This document shows positions 11,536 through 22,489 of a stretch of 64,000 nucleotides of DNA, piece after piece. The stretch comes from Bos javanicus (Eukaryota > Chordata > Mammalia > Artiodactyla > Bovidae). The DNA lies in contig NC_083885.1 of NCBI RefSeq assembly GCF_032452875.1, forward strand, positions 66,013,625 through 66,077,624, in the 5' to 3' direction. The notes below the pieces were generated by a model, which made no database searches, had not been told where the DNA came from, and saw nothing but the letters and a program-made list of their open reading frames with translations. The number at the start of each line of letters is the position of its first letter. Position 1 is the first letter of the stretch. The position numbers and the translations under genes were made by a program.

Positions 11536-13152
11536 CTAAACGCCCACGGGCTGCTCGCCGGGGTGTGAGCGCTGGTGTCGGGCGAGGGCGGAGCCTCTCC
11601 GGAACGTCTTCCCACACTGCGGACAGTGGCCGGGGCCCTCCCTGCTGTGGAGTCTCTGGTGCACCGCCAGGTGAGAGTTCTGCCGGAAGGACTTGCCGCA
11701 CTCTGGGCACCGGTATGGCGTCTCCCTGGTGTGGATCCTCCTGTGCTTGGTCAGACAGGAGCTGTCCCTGAAGGCCCGGCCGCACTGATTACACTCGTAG
11801 GGCTTCTCGCCCGTGTGAGTCCTCTGGTGCCGGATGAGGCCAGCGATGTTCCGGAACAGCTTCTGGCACTGGTCGCAGCCGTAGGGCTTCTCGCCAGTGT
11901 GAATCCTCTGGTGCCGGATGAGGTACGCGCTCTCGATGAACGTCTTCCCGCACTCTTTGCACTCGAAGGGCTTCTCCCCCGAGTGAATCTTTTGATGCAC
12001 GATGAGGTGGGAATTGCGGTTGAAGGACTTCCCGCATTCTGTGCACTCAAAGGGCTTCTCTCCAGTGTGAGTCCTCTCGTGCTGGGTGAGGTATGAGCCG
12101 TCCCGGAAGGCCTTTCCGCATCTGCTGCATTCATAGGGCTTCTCGCCAGTGTGGATCCTGAGGTGCACGGTGAGGTGGGAGATGTCTGTAAAAGGCTTCC
12201 CACACTCGTTACAGCGGTATGGCTTCTCCCCCGTGTGAGTCCTCTGATGGAGGATCAGGGACGAATTTCGGTTGAAGGTTTTCCCACATTCCGGACACTC
12301 ATAAGGTTTCTCCCCGGTGTGAATTCTCTGGTGTTGTGTCAGAGCTGACCCGTCACTGAAGGCCTTCCCGCATTTACTGCACTTGTAGGGCTTCTCTCCT
12401 GTATGGATTCTTTGGTGCACAATTAGGTTGTAGTTCTTGCTGAAGGACTTTCCACACTCATTACAAGTGTAAGGCTTCTCCCCAGTGTGAGTTCGGTGAT
12501 GCAAGACAAGAGAAGAGTTTCGCTTGAAGCACTTGCCGCACTCGGTACATTTATACAACTTCTCTCCAGGGCTGCTCCTCCTGCTTTCACTAAGAGATGG
12601 ACTCAGGGTAAAAAGGCCCCCAAAGTCCTCGCCTTCATACAGTCTCTTCCCTCGTGTCAAGATTTTCTGTTGGCCAAGGGGAGTAAAGTGGCTGAGAGGC
12701 CTAACACTGTCAGGGCATCTATAAGGCGTCTCTCGGGTCTGAGTTCTCCCACACTGAGTCACTTCCACGGAATGGCCGAAGGCTTTCCCACAGGAGTCCC
12801 TGTCACCCGCTCTCTTAGCTGTGTAGCTCTTCTGACCATTATGTGAAGCTGGGTCACAATCCAGACTTTTAACATCTGAGCCACCTACACGGAAACCGTT
12901 TGTCGCAGGAACTCTCTGACCTTGTGGAAGATCTGCGCTCACGCTCAAATGCTTCCTAAACCCAGGATGTTCAGGAGCTGCCTCCCGGGCCCCTGGCTCC
13001 TCCTGAGTTAAGGCTGATCGCCTCGAACGTCCCTCTGGGTTCTCAGAGTCCCAGCTGGCCCCTGGAGTGCAAAGGCGAGGAGCCTCTCTCGTGAATGCCT
13101 CCATCTCCACGTCGCAGGACAGTCCTTCCTCAGGCACATTCCAAGCTGTCAT
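11536..13152 (-). CDS. ZNF329: ZNF329, twelve-finger C2H2 zinc-finger protein
   Basis: A single uninterrupted coding exon of 538 codons plus stop, preceded by a splice acceptor (CTTTCCAG, AG at 13174-13173). The first in-frame ATG is at 13152-13150; the codons upstream of it in the exon contain no ATG. From memory the human protein starts three residues earlier (MRLKM), and that ATG is absent here. About 200 N-terminal residues lack KRAB or SCAN but include degenerate finger-like pieces (DSCGKAFGHSVEV, YRCPDSVRPLSHF). Twelve tandem C2H2 fingers follow. Finger 9 is unusual (CDQCQKLFRNIAGLIRH), and the late linkers are HSGEKPF, HTRETPY and HSREGPGH. Finger order and the tail GEQP agree with human ZNF329 almost residue for residue. 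It is expected to be a nuclear DNA-binding factor with no known target. Without KRAB it probably does not recruit TRIM28 directly. Confidence 0.95.
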   Translation of the reverse strand: MTAWNVPEEGLSCDVEMEAFTREAPRLCTPGASWDSENPEGRSRRSALTQEEPGAREAAPEHPGFRKHLSVSADLPQGQRVPATNGFRVGGSDVKSLDCDPASHNGQKSYTAKRAGDRDSCGKAFGHSVEVTQCGRTQTRETPYRCPDSVRPLSHFTPLGQQKILTRGKRLYEGEDFGGLFTLSPSLSESRRSSPGEKLYKCTECGKCFKRNSSLVLHHRTHTGEKPYTCNECGKSFSKNYNLIVHQRIHTGEKPYKCSKCGKAFSDGSALTQHQRIHTGEKPYECPECGKTFNRNSSLILHQRTHTGEKPYRCNECGKPFTDISHLTVHLRIHTGEKPYECSRCGKAFRDGSYLTQHERTHTGEKPFECTECGKSFNRNSHLIVHQKIHSGEKPFECKECGKTFIESAYLIRHQRIHTGEKPYGCDQCQKLFRNIAGLIRHQRTHTGEKPYECNQCGRAFRDSSCLTKHRRIHTRETPYRCPECGKSFRQNSHLAVHQRLHSREGPGHCPQCGKTFRRGSALARHQRSHPGEQPVGV

Positions 13153-13172
13153 TTTCAATCTTCTGTCCCGGG

Positions 13173-13889
13173 CTGGAAAGTAAAGAGTGAAAAAGACTTA
13201 AGTCCACGAAGCTGAGTCTAGAAGAGGAATGAAAAACGGTGACAGGCCAGGTGTGTGTTTGTGTCTTTTCACTTGTTTTCTTTTTGAAATTCATATATGA
13301 ACAGTGAAAGTCAAGGATGGAGCCAAGAGCAAGTTCAAGAAGAACCATGTGGCATTTCCCTCTTCCCAGAGACCAGACAGGAGGAATGGTGCTGGGGGTG
13401 ATGGTCACTAAGAGGACTAGTCTCAGACAAGGGAGACCAGGGGCCATGTCACGGCTCACACGGGAGCACCATCTCAGCCACTCTGTGCTCGTCCTCATGA
13501 CCCCTCCCCACCAGTGGTCAGCACATACTCCAGAGCAACACCCAACAATGGTCTTACATCAGCACTGAACAGGCAGTCCTCAACCACCTCTGTGGTCAGA
13601 GCTCTGCCTTTATGGACTGGACACAGCATGAGCCTACTTTCCTGAAACCTGACATTCCGAGATCTGTCATCAACCTCCCTGTAAAACTTCCAAGTCCACA
13701 AAGCAGTGGTTCTCAACCCCCAAAAGACACCAGGCACCATGTGGGGACAGTTCTGGTTGACACGACTGGGGAGCAGATGCTACTGGAAACTAAGGATGTT
13801 GCTGAACACCCTTGAAAACACAAGACAGCCCTTCACAACAGTGACCAGACCCGAAGGTCAACAGTGTTGCAACAGAAAAATCCTATTAG
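13173..13889. other. ZNF329 intron, unique part
   Basis: Intron sequence directly upstream of the ZNF329 coding exon. No repeat or additional exon is recognised. Confidence 0.5.
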
Positions 13890-14190
13890 AGGAGGAAAAA
13901 ATAAAGACAAACAAAAAACCCAGATTGATCCAGAAGAAGGTGGTAAGGGTAAAAGTTCAGAAAGGACACATTAGAATAGAAACTATAAAATAGGACATCA
14001 CCAATAACAATAAATGTAAATGACTTTGATGGGTAAGATAAAGACACTGTGTCAGACTGCATTAAAAAAATGTGTTTGTAACAGACACCAAAAGCAAAGC
14101 AACACAGAAGACAAAACCAAAGGTTTGAGCAGACACACGCTCTCCAAACAGAGACTGTTGGTTCTTTGCTAACCAACAACAAACCTCAAA
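13890..14190 (+). mobile_element. L1 ORF2 fragment, decayed
   Basis: AATAACAATAAATGTAAATG followed by AAGATAAAGACACTG resembles the early ORF2 region of an ancient L1. Frames are broken throughout. Confidence 0.5.
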
Positions 14191-14504
14191 GATGACAACA
14201 GGGCTCTGTCACAGTCTACATTAACATTTTGCCTGCAAACACACAACAAGGTCAGCAAATATAACCATACTGGGTGGGTTCAACAAGCCTCCTTCCGAAA
14301 TGGAAATACAGAAAGACTGAATACAGACACGCATGAGAATGTAATTAGTCAGCCTGGCCACACAGCTGCATGAAGGACCACTGCCAACAATCAGAGCCCA
14401 AGGCTTCCCACAAGTGGAACATATGCTACACTGGCCATAAACCCGGCCAAAGAACAGGTTCAACAAAGGCCAGACCACAGTCTTTTGACTACAGATGCAG
14501 TCAA

Positions 14505-14680
14505 GTTAAACACCAGTAACAGGAGATGTGGCGGCCTGGGTGGGAGCAGGGCTTGGGGTGGACTGGATACATGTGTATGTGCAGCTGAGTCCCTTGGCTG
14601 TTCACGTGAAATTATTACACCACAACACTGGTAATCAGCTATGCTCCAGTACAAAATGAAAAGTTTAAAGTTAAGGGAGA
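14505..14680 (+). mobile_element. L1 3' end (ruminant type)
   Basis: GGAGATGTGGCGGCCTGG, GGATACATGTGTATGTGCAG and GTAATCAGCTATGCTCC match the 3' UTR of ruminant L1, sense orientation. Confidence 0.6.
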
Positions 14681-14964
14681 AAAAAAATACAGTAACAGAA
14701 TGAGCATCAAATACAAAGAAAATAATTAAGTTTTTTAAAACGCTCTTTATTTGGAAGAGTGAAAACTTGTTTCTCAGTAATTCATAGATCAAATAGAAAT
14801 CCTGATGAAAATTAGCAAGCACTGACTTAGAAAACAGAGAACAGAACCACCGATGATGATGACACAGCTCAAAACACGTGGCAAAGGAAGATGCAGCTAA
14901 AGTAGTTCCTCGGCAGAAGATGTTGGTCTTTAATGCTGGGCATCTGGGGAGAGGGCTGAGCTGG

Positions 14965-15522
14965 GTTTTTTTATTTGTTTGTTTGTGGCCGAGCTGCACT
15001 GCTTGCACGGAGAAGGCAATGGCAGCCCATTCCAGGACTCTTGCCTGGAAAATCCCATGGACGGAGGAGCCTGGTGGGCTGCAGTCCATGGGGTTGCTAA
15101 GAGTCAGACACGACTGAGCGACTTCACTTTCACTTTTCACTTTCCTGCATTGGAGAAGGAAATGGCCACCCACTCCAGTGTTCTTGGCTGGAGAATCCCA
15201 GGGACGGGGAGCCTGGTGGGCTGCAGTCCATGGGTTAAGAAGAGTTGGACACAACTGAGCGACTTCCCTTTCACTTTTCACTTTCACGCATTGGAGAAGG
15301 AAATGGCAACCCACTCCAGTGTTCTTGGCTGGAGAATCCCGGGGACGGGGAGCCTGGTGGGCTGCCGTCTACGGGGTCGCACAGAGTCGGACACGACTGA
15401 AGCGATTCAGCAGCAGCGGCAGCAGCACTGCTTGTGGATCTTAGCTCCCCGACCAGGGACTGCACCTGTGCCCTCAGCAACGAAGCGCAGAGTCCTAATC
15501 ACCAGACCTCCAAAGAATTCCC
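14965..15522 (-). repeat. CHR SINE, reverse, split by a BovA insertion
   Basis: The left part (TTGTTTGTTTGTGGCCGAGC) and right part (TGTGGATCTTAGCTCCCCGA to the end) are one reverse CHR element. It is interrupted at GCACTGCTTG, which is duplicated on both sides of the inserted BovA unit. Confidence 0.8.
15006..15424 (+). repeat. Trimeric BovA array inserted in a CHR SINE
   Basis: Three head-to-tail BovA monomers (starting near 15012, 15152 and 15292), each beginning GGAGAAGG and ending GACTGAGCGACTT or similar. Monomers are separated by TTTCACTTTTCACTTTC. The block ends in GCAGCAGCGGCAGCAGC. A 10-bp duplication, GCACTGCTTG at 14996-15005 and 15425-15434, flanks it, so the trimer arrived as one insertion. 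Confidence 0.85.
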
Positions 15523-15544
15523 CAATGCTTGTATTTTAAAGAGA

Positions 15545-15880
15545 AGGCTGAAAGGTAGTGAGATCATTGTTCAAATTTAAGAAGCTACACAGGAAACCAA
15601 CAGAAGGTGGTAAGAAGGAGATAATAAAGGTAAAGGCAAAAATTACAGAAGCCAAAAACAAGGAAACATCCAAGAATATGAAGAAAACCAAAAGTCTGTT
15701 ACATGAAACAACTAATGAAATCATTTTTGACAAGAATAATCATTAAAAAATAAGAAGGCATACAAGGTGATATTCAGCTTTAATTAAGGGGGATTTAATT
15801 AAGAAAGAGAAGAAAGTTACCAAAACGGCAACATTGGATTTATCCCAGGAAAGCAAGGACTATGAAATATTAGAATATCT
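15545..15880 (+). mobile_element. L1 ORF2 fragment, ancient
   Basis: Sequence such as AAACCAAAAGTCTGTTAC and GGATTTATCCCAGGAAAGCA resembles L1 ORF2. It is interrupted by deletions and stops and probably continues to the right of the BovB insertion. Confidence 0.5.
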
Positions 15881-15934
15881 ACTGATACGATTCCCCACAT
15901 TTTCAGATCAACACAGAAGACACCCCCTACACCC
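15881..15934. repeat. Left copy of a 54-bp direct repeat flanking BovB
   Basis: Nearly identical (two differences) to 16634-16687. The repeat brackets the BovB element at 15935-16638, so it looks like a very long target-site duplication. Confidence 0.8.
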
Positions 15935-16638
15935 AAGAGGAGACTGAAAAAGTTGGCTTAAAGCTTAACATTCAGAAAACTAAGATCATGGCATCCGGTC
16001 CCATCACTTCATGGCAATTAGATAGGGAAACAGTGGCTGACTTTATTTTTGGGGGCTCCAAAATCACTTCAGATGGTGATTGCAGCCATGAAATTAAAAG
16101 ATGCTTACTCCTTGGAAGAAAAGTTATGATCAACCTAGACAGCATATTAAAAAGCAGAGACATTACTTGGTCAACAAAGGTCCGTCTAGTCAAGGCTATG
16201 GTTTTTCCAGCAGTCATGTATGGATGTGAGAGTTGGACTATAAAGAAACCTGAATGCCAAAGAATTGATGCTTAGAACTGTGGTGTTGGAAAAGACTCTT
16301 GAGAGTCCCTTGGACTGCAAGGAGATCCAACCAGTCCATCCTAAAGGAAATCAGTCCTGGGTGTTCATTGGAAGGACTGATGTTGAAGCTGAAACTCCAA
16401 TATTTTGGCCACCTGATGTGAAGTGCTGACTCATTTGAAAAGACCCTGATGTTGGGAAAGATTGAAGGCAGGAGGAGAAGGGGACGACAGAGGATGAGAT
16501 GGTTAGATGGCATCACCGACTCAATGGACATGAGTTTGGGTAAACTCCAGGAGCTGGTGATGGACAGGGAGGCCTGGTGTGCTGTGGTTCATGGGGTTGC
16601 AAAGAGCTGGACACAACCGAGGGACTGAACTGAACTGA
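15935..16638 (+). mobile_element. BovB LINE 3' end, 5'-truncated
   Basis: Encodes decayed C-terminal BovB reverse-transcriptase sequence (MASGPITSWQ, CSHEIKRCLLLGRK, NLDSILKSRDIT, FPAVMYGCESWT), then the standard 3' end with GACTGAACTGAACTGA. Frames shift near 16270. BovB is an RTE-clade LINE thought to have entered ruminants horizontally (established knowledge). Confidence 0.92.
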
Positions 16639-16687
16639 TATGATTCCCCACATTTTCAGATCAACACAGAAGACACTCCCTACACCC
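16634..16687. repeat. Right copy of the 54-bp direct repeat
   Basis: Partner of 15881-15934. Its first bases merge with the ACTGA repeats of the BovB tail. Confidence 0.8.
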
Positions 16688-17214
16688 CATCTCAATAAAT
16701 TCAGAAAGTAATCTGAACAAATCTCACCCAGACTCATGATCAAAATGCTCTCAGATTAAAGCAACAGACCCCTTTACCGTATGTCAATAAACTGATAAAA
16801 TATTTTAAGGCTGCATGTTTCCAAATTGGCCTTCTGATTAGACTGGAGCCTGGGCATCCTACAGCTGTCCTGTGGAAACAAGAGATGGAGAGCATCTCCC
16901 TACATGTGTGAAGGGGAGGATGAATGTGTGCACTTAAAAGAAAGAGGTAAGTCAGATATGTAAGTCATCATATATAAGATGATACCACTTAGTGAAACTT
17001 TTGACACACAAAATATTCTCGAAGTAAAAATATTAAAATGCCCTGGCAACATGCCTAACAAAGCTGTGATCATGACTGTTTTGGAAGTGTGGAAGGCCAC
17101 AGGCCTTGAGGAGCAAAAGCAGTGTCCATTTTATCTATAATAAATACTTCTTTTATTGAAATGAGATTTACATATCTCTAAGCAAGTAAAAAGACAAGCT
17201 ACCAAATCAGAGGA
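16688..17214. other. ZNF329 intron, no feature called
   Basis: The first 70 bases may be the resumed L1 fragment. The rest shows no recognisable element or exon. Confidence 0.4.
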
Positions 17215-17482
17215 AATATTTACAATGCATGAATCTGATAAAGGACTTGTAGAAGGTATTAAAAAAATTCTGATAGCTCAATAATAACAGGACAACCCAA
17301 ATTTTTTAAATAGGCAAAGGATCTGAATGGATATTTCTCCAAAGACGACCAACAGATGGCCAGTAAGCACATGAAAAGATGCTCAACATCACTGGTCATT
17401 AGGGAAATGCTAATCAAAACCACAGTGAGATGCCACTTTACACCTACCAGTGTGGCCAATATTAAAAGAAAAACAGACAATA
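17215..17482 (+). mobile_element. L1 ORF2 3' fragment
   Basis: GGCAAAGGATCTGAATGGAT, CAAAGACGACCAACAGATGG and ATCAAAACCACAGTGAGATG are hallmark L1 ORF2 3' sequence, sense orientation. Confidence 0.85.
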
Positions 17483-17483
17483 A

Positions 17484-17580
17484 CTGGGAGTTCCCTGGCA
17501 GTTCAGTGGTTAGGACTCAGTGCTTTAACTGCCATGGGCCTGGGTTCAATCCCTGAGGTGGTGGGAAGTGCCCTGGTGGT
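17484..17580 (+). repeat. CHR SINE, 5' part
   Basis: GGGAGTTCCCTGGCAGTTCA and GGGTTCAATCCCTGAGGTGG mark the head of a CHR SINE with its tail missing. Confidence 0.75.
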
Positions 17581-18305
17581 TACTGCAAACAGAACAAATT
17601 ATCTCAAGTATATAGGAGGACATTAGAACAGACTTCAGGGCAACAGTATTAAATTAGGGTAATTAATGAAGGAACTGAACTGAATTTCATTAATTAAGGT
17701 TGTTTTTAAAATCTATGATTACCCTCATACATATCTGTGTATTGCTATTTTTGGCAGTACAATGATATAAAAATTACGTGGTAAAAAATTCATCCTCATG
17801 CTCTTCACAAATGTGGGGAGTTCTCTGTTTCCTTCACACACATACACTCTTCCTCTGACCTGACCTCAGATATTCACAACCACTTCTCTGGAGCCCCAGC
17901 ATGACTAATTTCCCCTAGCCTTCTCTTTCCCATGGCCACCAAATAAGGTGGTCTTAAAGGTTTTTTACACGGAATGCTGCCCCAGCACATGCTGAGACTT
18001 CAGCTCTGTCTGGAGAACTGTTTTCTGCAATAAATCATCCTGATGTTGCTGCAGGTCACAGCAGAGGGGGTGATGGATCCCACACCTGTCACCCCAGATC
18101 ATCCAAACAGCCTGGGTTGCCTCAACTGAATTAAGTGCTTAGAACCTGCTTCCACCAAGGTACGTTCTTCCATTCCTATTTAATACACCTGGTCTGGACC
18201 CACCCACAACATTCATGTTCCAGCAGGATCCAGTCACACCTCCCCTCATTCAGTTTCACTGAGGACAATGAGTTCTGACTGTCCTATTTCTCTTAATTCA
18301 AACCT
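17581..18305. other. ZNF329 intron, no feature called
   Basis: No repeat or exon recognised. An AATAAA-containing stretch near 18029 lacks other transcript-end features. Confidence 0.4.
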
Positions 18306-18722
18306 ATAATCTCCCAGCTGAGCGCCGAAGAATTGATGCTTTTGAACTGTGGTGTTGGAGAAGACTCTTGAGAGTCCCTTGGGCTGCAAGGAAATCCAAC
18401 CAGTCCATTCTAAAGGAGATCGGTCCTGGGTGTTCTTTGGAAGGACTGATGCTAAAGCTGAAACTCCAGTCCTTGGCCACCTCATGTGAAGAGTTGACTC
18501 ATTGGAAAAGACTCTGATGCTGGGAGGGATTGGGGGCAGGAGGAGAAGGGGACGACAGAGGATGAGATGGCTGGATGGCATCACCGACTCGATGGATGTG
18601 AGTTTGAGTGAACTCCGGGAGATGGTGATGGACAGGGAGGCCTGGCGTGCTGCGATTCATGGGGTTGCAAAGAGTTGGACATGACTGAGCGACTGAACTG
18701 AACTGAACTGATAATCTCCAGC
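18306..18722 (+). mobile_element. BovB LINE 3' end with target-site duplication
   Basis: The element spans 18319-18710, flanked by ATAATCTCCCAGC (18306-18318) and ATAATCTCCAGC (18711-18722). It encodes GRRRRGRQRMRWLDGITDSM near 18530 and is close to consensus, so it is a fairly young copy. Confidence 0.92.
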
Positions 18723-18924
18723 ACCAGGTATCTTCCTATGTCTTTAGGTAGCTGTGCCAAGCATTTAAACACAGAAATACATTTTTAAATACAAATGCCT
18801 TTTATTGATTCTTTACATTTACTTTTTAAAATTGTACGGATATTTAATATTATCCATAGAATTCTTTTCAGGATGGTAAAAGGCACATTGCAACTATCGA
18901 TCTTAAAGAGTGAACATTACAGAA

Positions 18925-20135
18925 AAATTAAGTCAAAATGCATCATAAGCATAAATATACAAGCTAAAACCACAAAACTCTTAAAAGAAAAACACAGGCA
19001 TAAATCTTCAGAAACCTAAATATAACACCAAAAGCACAGTGACACAGGAGATGAAATGGACTAATCAAAATTAAAACTGCTTGTGCTTCAAAGAATGTTA
19101 TAACAAAGTTAAAAACACAATCCATGAGACTGGATCAAATATGTGAAAATCATATACCTGATAAGGCACTGGTATCCAGAATAAACTATACTTACAATTC
19201 AATAATAAAAAGATCAATAACCCATTTCATAAATGGGCAAAGGGTCCACATAGTGTTACAAAGAAGATAAACAAACAGCCAATAAGCACAATGAAAAGAA
19301 GCTTAATATCACTAACCACCAGTTCAGTTCAGTTCAGTTCAGTCGCTCAGTCGTGTCCAACTCTTTGCAACCCCATGAATCACAGCACGCCAGGCCTCCC
19401 TGTCCATCATCAACTCCCGGAGTTTACCCAAACTCATGTCCATCGAGTCGGTGATGCCATCCAGCCACCTCATCCTCTGTCGTCCCCTTCTCCTCCTGCC
19501 CCCAATTCCTTCCACTAACTATCGGGAATTATAAATCAAAACCACATCGAGATACCATTTCACACCCCCGAGGATGGCTACAATTAGTTCCACTCCTAGG
19601 TTATCTAAGAGAAATGAAGACATATGTCCACAAAAAAACCCCCACAAAATTTGTATGTGAATGTTCACAGAAGCATTATTCTATGAAAGCAACTTAGATG
19701 GCTATCATCTGATGGATGGATAAAAAATTTAATATATTCATACAATGGAATATTATTCATCTATAAAAATGAACCAAGTACCAACACATGTTACCATGTG
19801 GATGAACCTAGAAAACACTGTTAAGTGAAAGACGCCAGAACAACAGATTACACATTGTATGACCATCAATGTGAAATGTCTAGAATAGCAAATTCAGAGG
19901 CGGAAATCAGGGTAGTAATTGCCTAGGCCTGAGAGGAATAGAGCAAATGGGAGTGAGAGCTAGTGCTAATGCGCATTTCCTGTCAGAGGATGATGAAAAT
20001 ATTCTAAAACTGGTATTGGTAATGGATGTACAACTCAGTGAATTTACCAGAAAGCACTGAACTGTGCATCTTAAGAGGGTGTATTATATGGTATGTGAAT
20101 TATACTTTAACACAATTATTAAAGAAAAAAAAAAA
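18925..20135 (+). mobile_element. Ancient L1 3' region, interrupted by BovB
   Basis: L1 ORF2 3' sequence (ACAGCCAATAAGCACAATGA, CAATGGAATATTATTCATCT, GTTACCATGTGGATGAACC) and 3' UTR ending in a poly(A) near 20115. Split by the BovB piece at 19317-19512. Confidence 0.85.
19317..19512 (-). mobile_element. BovB 3' end, reverse, in L1
   Basis: Starts with AGTTC repeats and CAGTCGCTCAGTCGTGTCC. It sits between duplicated CACTAAC sites at 19310-19316 and 19513-19519. Confidence 0.9.
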
Positions 20136-20295
20136 AAGCAGGTACTGAAACTGTTGGGAGTCAGAATTACTGGTCCAGACTCCACTTGGCATGTTTCTGG
20201 TACCTTGAAATTTAAAGCTTATGGAGAATTCCATACAATAGTGTAAAGTAAAAAATAAATAAAGTTTATGGAGAATTCCATTCCCAGGTACTCAC

Positions 20296-20392
20296 CTCTG
20301 AAGGGCTTTTCCCCCAGTCTCTATGACCCTGCAGAAGAATTCATTTAATCCCGACGACTGGATGTTTAACATCAGCGGTTGCTAAACTGCAG
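20296..20392 (-). other. Candidate ZNF329 5' UTR exon
   Basis: On the minus strand a CTGCAG acceptor near 20393 and a CTTCAGAG|GTGAGTACC donor (20295-20290) bracket about 97 bases. The donor is a strong consensus. There is no transcript support, and such pairs also occur by chance in introns. Confidence 0.25.
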
Positions 20393-20399
20393 CTGTCTG

Positions 20400-21050
20400 A
20401 TGCCATCTGCATGGTTCTTGACATCTCTGTGGACCAAACATGGTAACGTTTACTTGCTCAAATGTTTACTTGTTCAAAGGATACATTCTTTAACAAAAAT
20501 CAACTGTTTGCCACTAATGTTAGCCCTGTCCTAATAAAGTTACCCATCTGATTACCAATTGTGATTAACAGTCTGACTTCATTTTTGATGACTAACTGCT
20601 GGCAGCTTTCAACTCCCGTCCTCATCACCACCTACTGCCCCTTCTCCTTCTGCAAACTAGGCAAACAAACAAGAAAGCCTGAAAAAGGAGAGACAGAACC
20701 AAAGTGCTTTCTCCTTGCAGTTGGCAGGAAGTTCAAACCATCCAAGCCTCAATCAATGCAAGGCCACCATCATCCCAATTCCATTCTCTACTCACTATAA
20801 AAGCCCAAAGAAAGACTTCAATTATGGTCCAGTGAGTAGGACTCTGCACTTTCAATGCCGAGGACCTGGAGTTCAATCCTTAATTGATCCCACAAGCTTC
20901 TCACTAATAAATAAATAAAGCCTAGCAAGTTTTTTTGTGGTCTCTCTTGATTTTTCTGGATCACTTTAGGAAGCCTGCCCTGCTCTCACAAAATAAGTCT
21001 CATCCTGTGAGTAACACACCTTTTATCTTCTTGGGTTGTCTGTAAAATGC
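20400..21050 (+). mobile_element. Possible ERV LTR carrying a CHR insertion
   Basis: ACTATAAAAGCCC near 20796 and GTGGTCTCTCTTGATTTTTC near 20936 look like the TATA box and R/U5 region of an LTR, separated by an inserted CHR SINE. Family and boundaries are not established. Confidence 0.35.
20818..20928 (+). repeat. CHR SINE
   Basis: TTATGGTCCAGTGAGTAGGA, GGAGTTCAATCC and a TAAATAAATAAA tail mark a diverged CHR element. Confidence 0.7.
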
Positions 21051-21075
21051 ACAAAAGAGTGTGTCTTTATGTGTT

Positions 21076-21296
21076 TGGGGCTTACCTGGTGGCTCAGACA
21101 GTAAAGAATCCACCTGCAATGACGCAGACGTGGGTTCCATCTCTAGGCTGGGAAGATCCCCTGGAGGAGGGCATGGCAACCCACTCCAATATTCTTGCCT
21201 GGAGAATCGCCATAGACAGAGGACTCTGGCGGGCTACAGTCCACGGGGTTGCAAAGAGTCAGAAATGACCGAGGGACTAAGCACAGCACAGCACAA
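21076..21296 (+). repeat. Bov-tA SINE
   Basis: GGGGCTTACCTGGTGGCTCA head and BovA body ending GACTAAGCACAGCACAGCAC, sense orientation. Confidence 0.9.
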
Positions 21297-21569
21297 TATG
21301 TGTGTTTGAGGCAGGGCAAAAAGAAAGGTAAGCTAATGAGGCAAAGTGTTAATAACTTGATAATCTGGATGGTTTTACAAGTGTTCATTGAACTATTCCT
21401 GCAACACTTCTGTAAGTGTAATACTTTTCAAAAAAAAAGTTGGGTAGGAGGAAGAGAAACAAGCAATAGAAGGGAGAAAAGTTACTGGCTGTGGGTTGAA
21501 AAAAACTAAAAAAGCCTGGTGTTCAAACATATTTTTACAAGCCCAAGTCCTTAATTTTTTTTTTTAAAT

Positions 21570-22489
21570 TGACAAAAGATAAAGAAGTATGTCAAGGCTG
21601 TATATTGTCACCCTGTTTATTTAACTTATATGCAGAGTACATCATGTGAAATGTCGGGCTGGATGAAGCACAAGCTGGAATCAAGACTGCCAGGAGAAAT
21701 ATCAATAATCTCAGATACGAAAATGACACCACCCTTATGGCAGAAAGTGAAGAGGAACTAAAGAGCCTCTTCATGAAAGTGAAAGAGGAGAGTGAAAAAG
21801 CTGGCTTAAAACTCAACATTCAAGATACTAAGATCACAGCATCTGGTTCCATCACTTCATGGAAAATAGATGGGGAAACAATGGAAACAGTGACAGACTT
21901 AATTTTCTTGGGCTCCAAAATCACTGTGGACAGTGAGTGCAGCCATGAAATTAAAAGACGCTTGCTCCTTGAAAGAAAAGCTATGATCAACCTAGACAGT
22001 ATATTAAAAAGCAGAGACATTACTTTGCCGACAAAGGTCCATATAGTCAAAGCTATGGTTTTTCCAGTAGTCATGTATGGATACGAGAGCTGGACTATAA
22101 AGAAAGCTGAGCACTGAAGAACTGATGCTTTTGAACTGTGGTTTTGGAGAAGATTCTTGAGAGAGTCCCTTGGACTGCAAGGAGATCCAACCAGTCCATC
22201 CTGAAGGAAATCAGTACAGAGTATTCATTGGAAGGCCTGACACTGAAGCTGAAGTTCCAATACTTTAGCCACCTGATGCAAAGAAATGACTCACTGGAAA
22301 AGACCCTTACGCTGGGAAAGATAGAGGGCAGGAGGAGAAGGGGACAACAGAGGCTGAAGTGGCTGGATGGCATTCCTGACTCGATGGACATGAGTTTGAG
22401 CAAGCTCCTGGAGTTGGTGATGGACAGGGAAGCCTGGTGTGCTGCAGGCCATGGGGTGGCAAAGAGTCAGACACGACTGACTGAACTGA
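21570..22489 (+). mobile_element. BovB LINE, longest fragment in the window
   Basis: About 0.9 kb of 5'-truncated BovB. It encodes RT pieces CSPCLFNLYAEY (near 21605), MAESEEELKSLFMKVKEESE (21737), ITSWKIDGETME, SHEIKRRLLLERK and the GRRRRGQQRLKWL region, with frame breaks between. It is not an intact gene. Confidence 0.92.

Noticed and set aside
14460..15314. Minus-strand ORF of 284 codons.
   Set aside because: Spans an L1 tail and BovA monomers; the repeated peptide is SINE translation.
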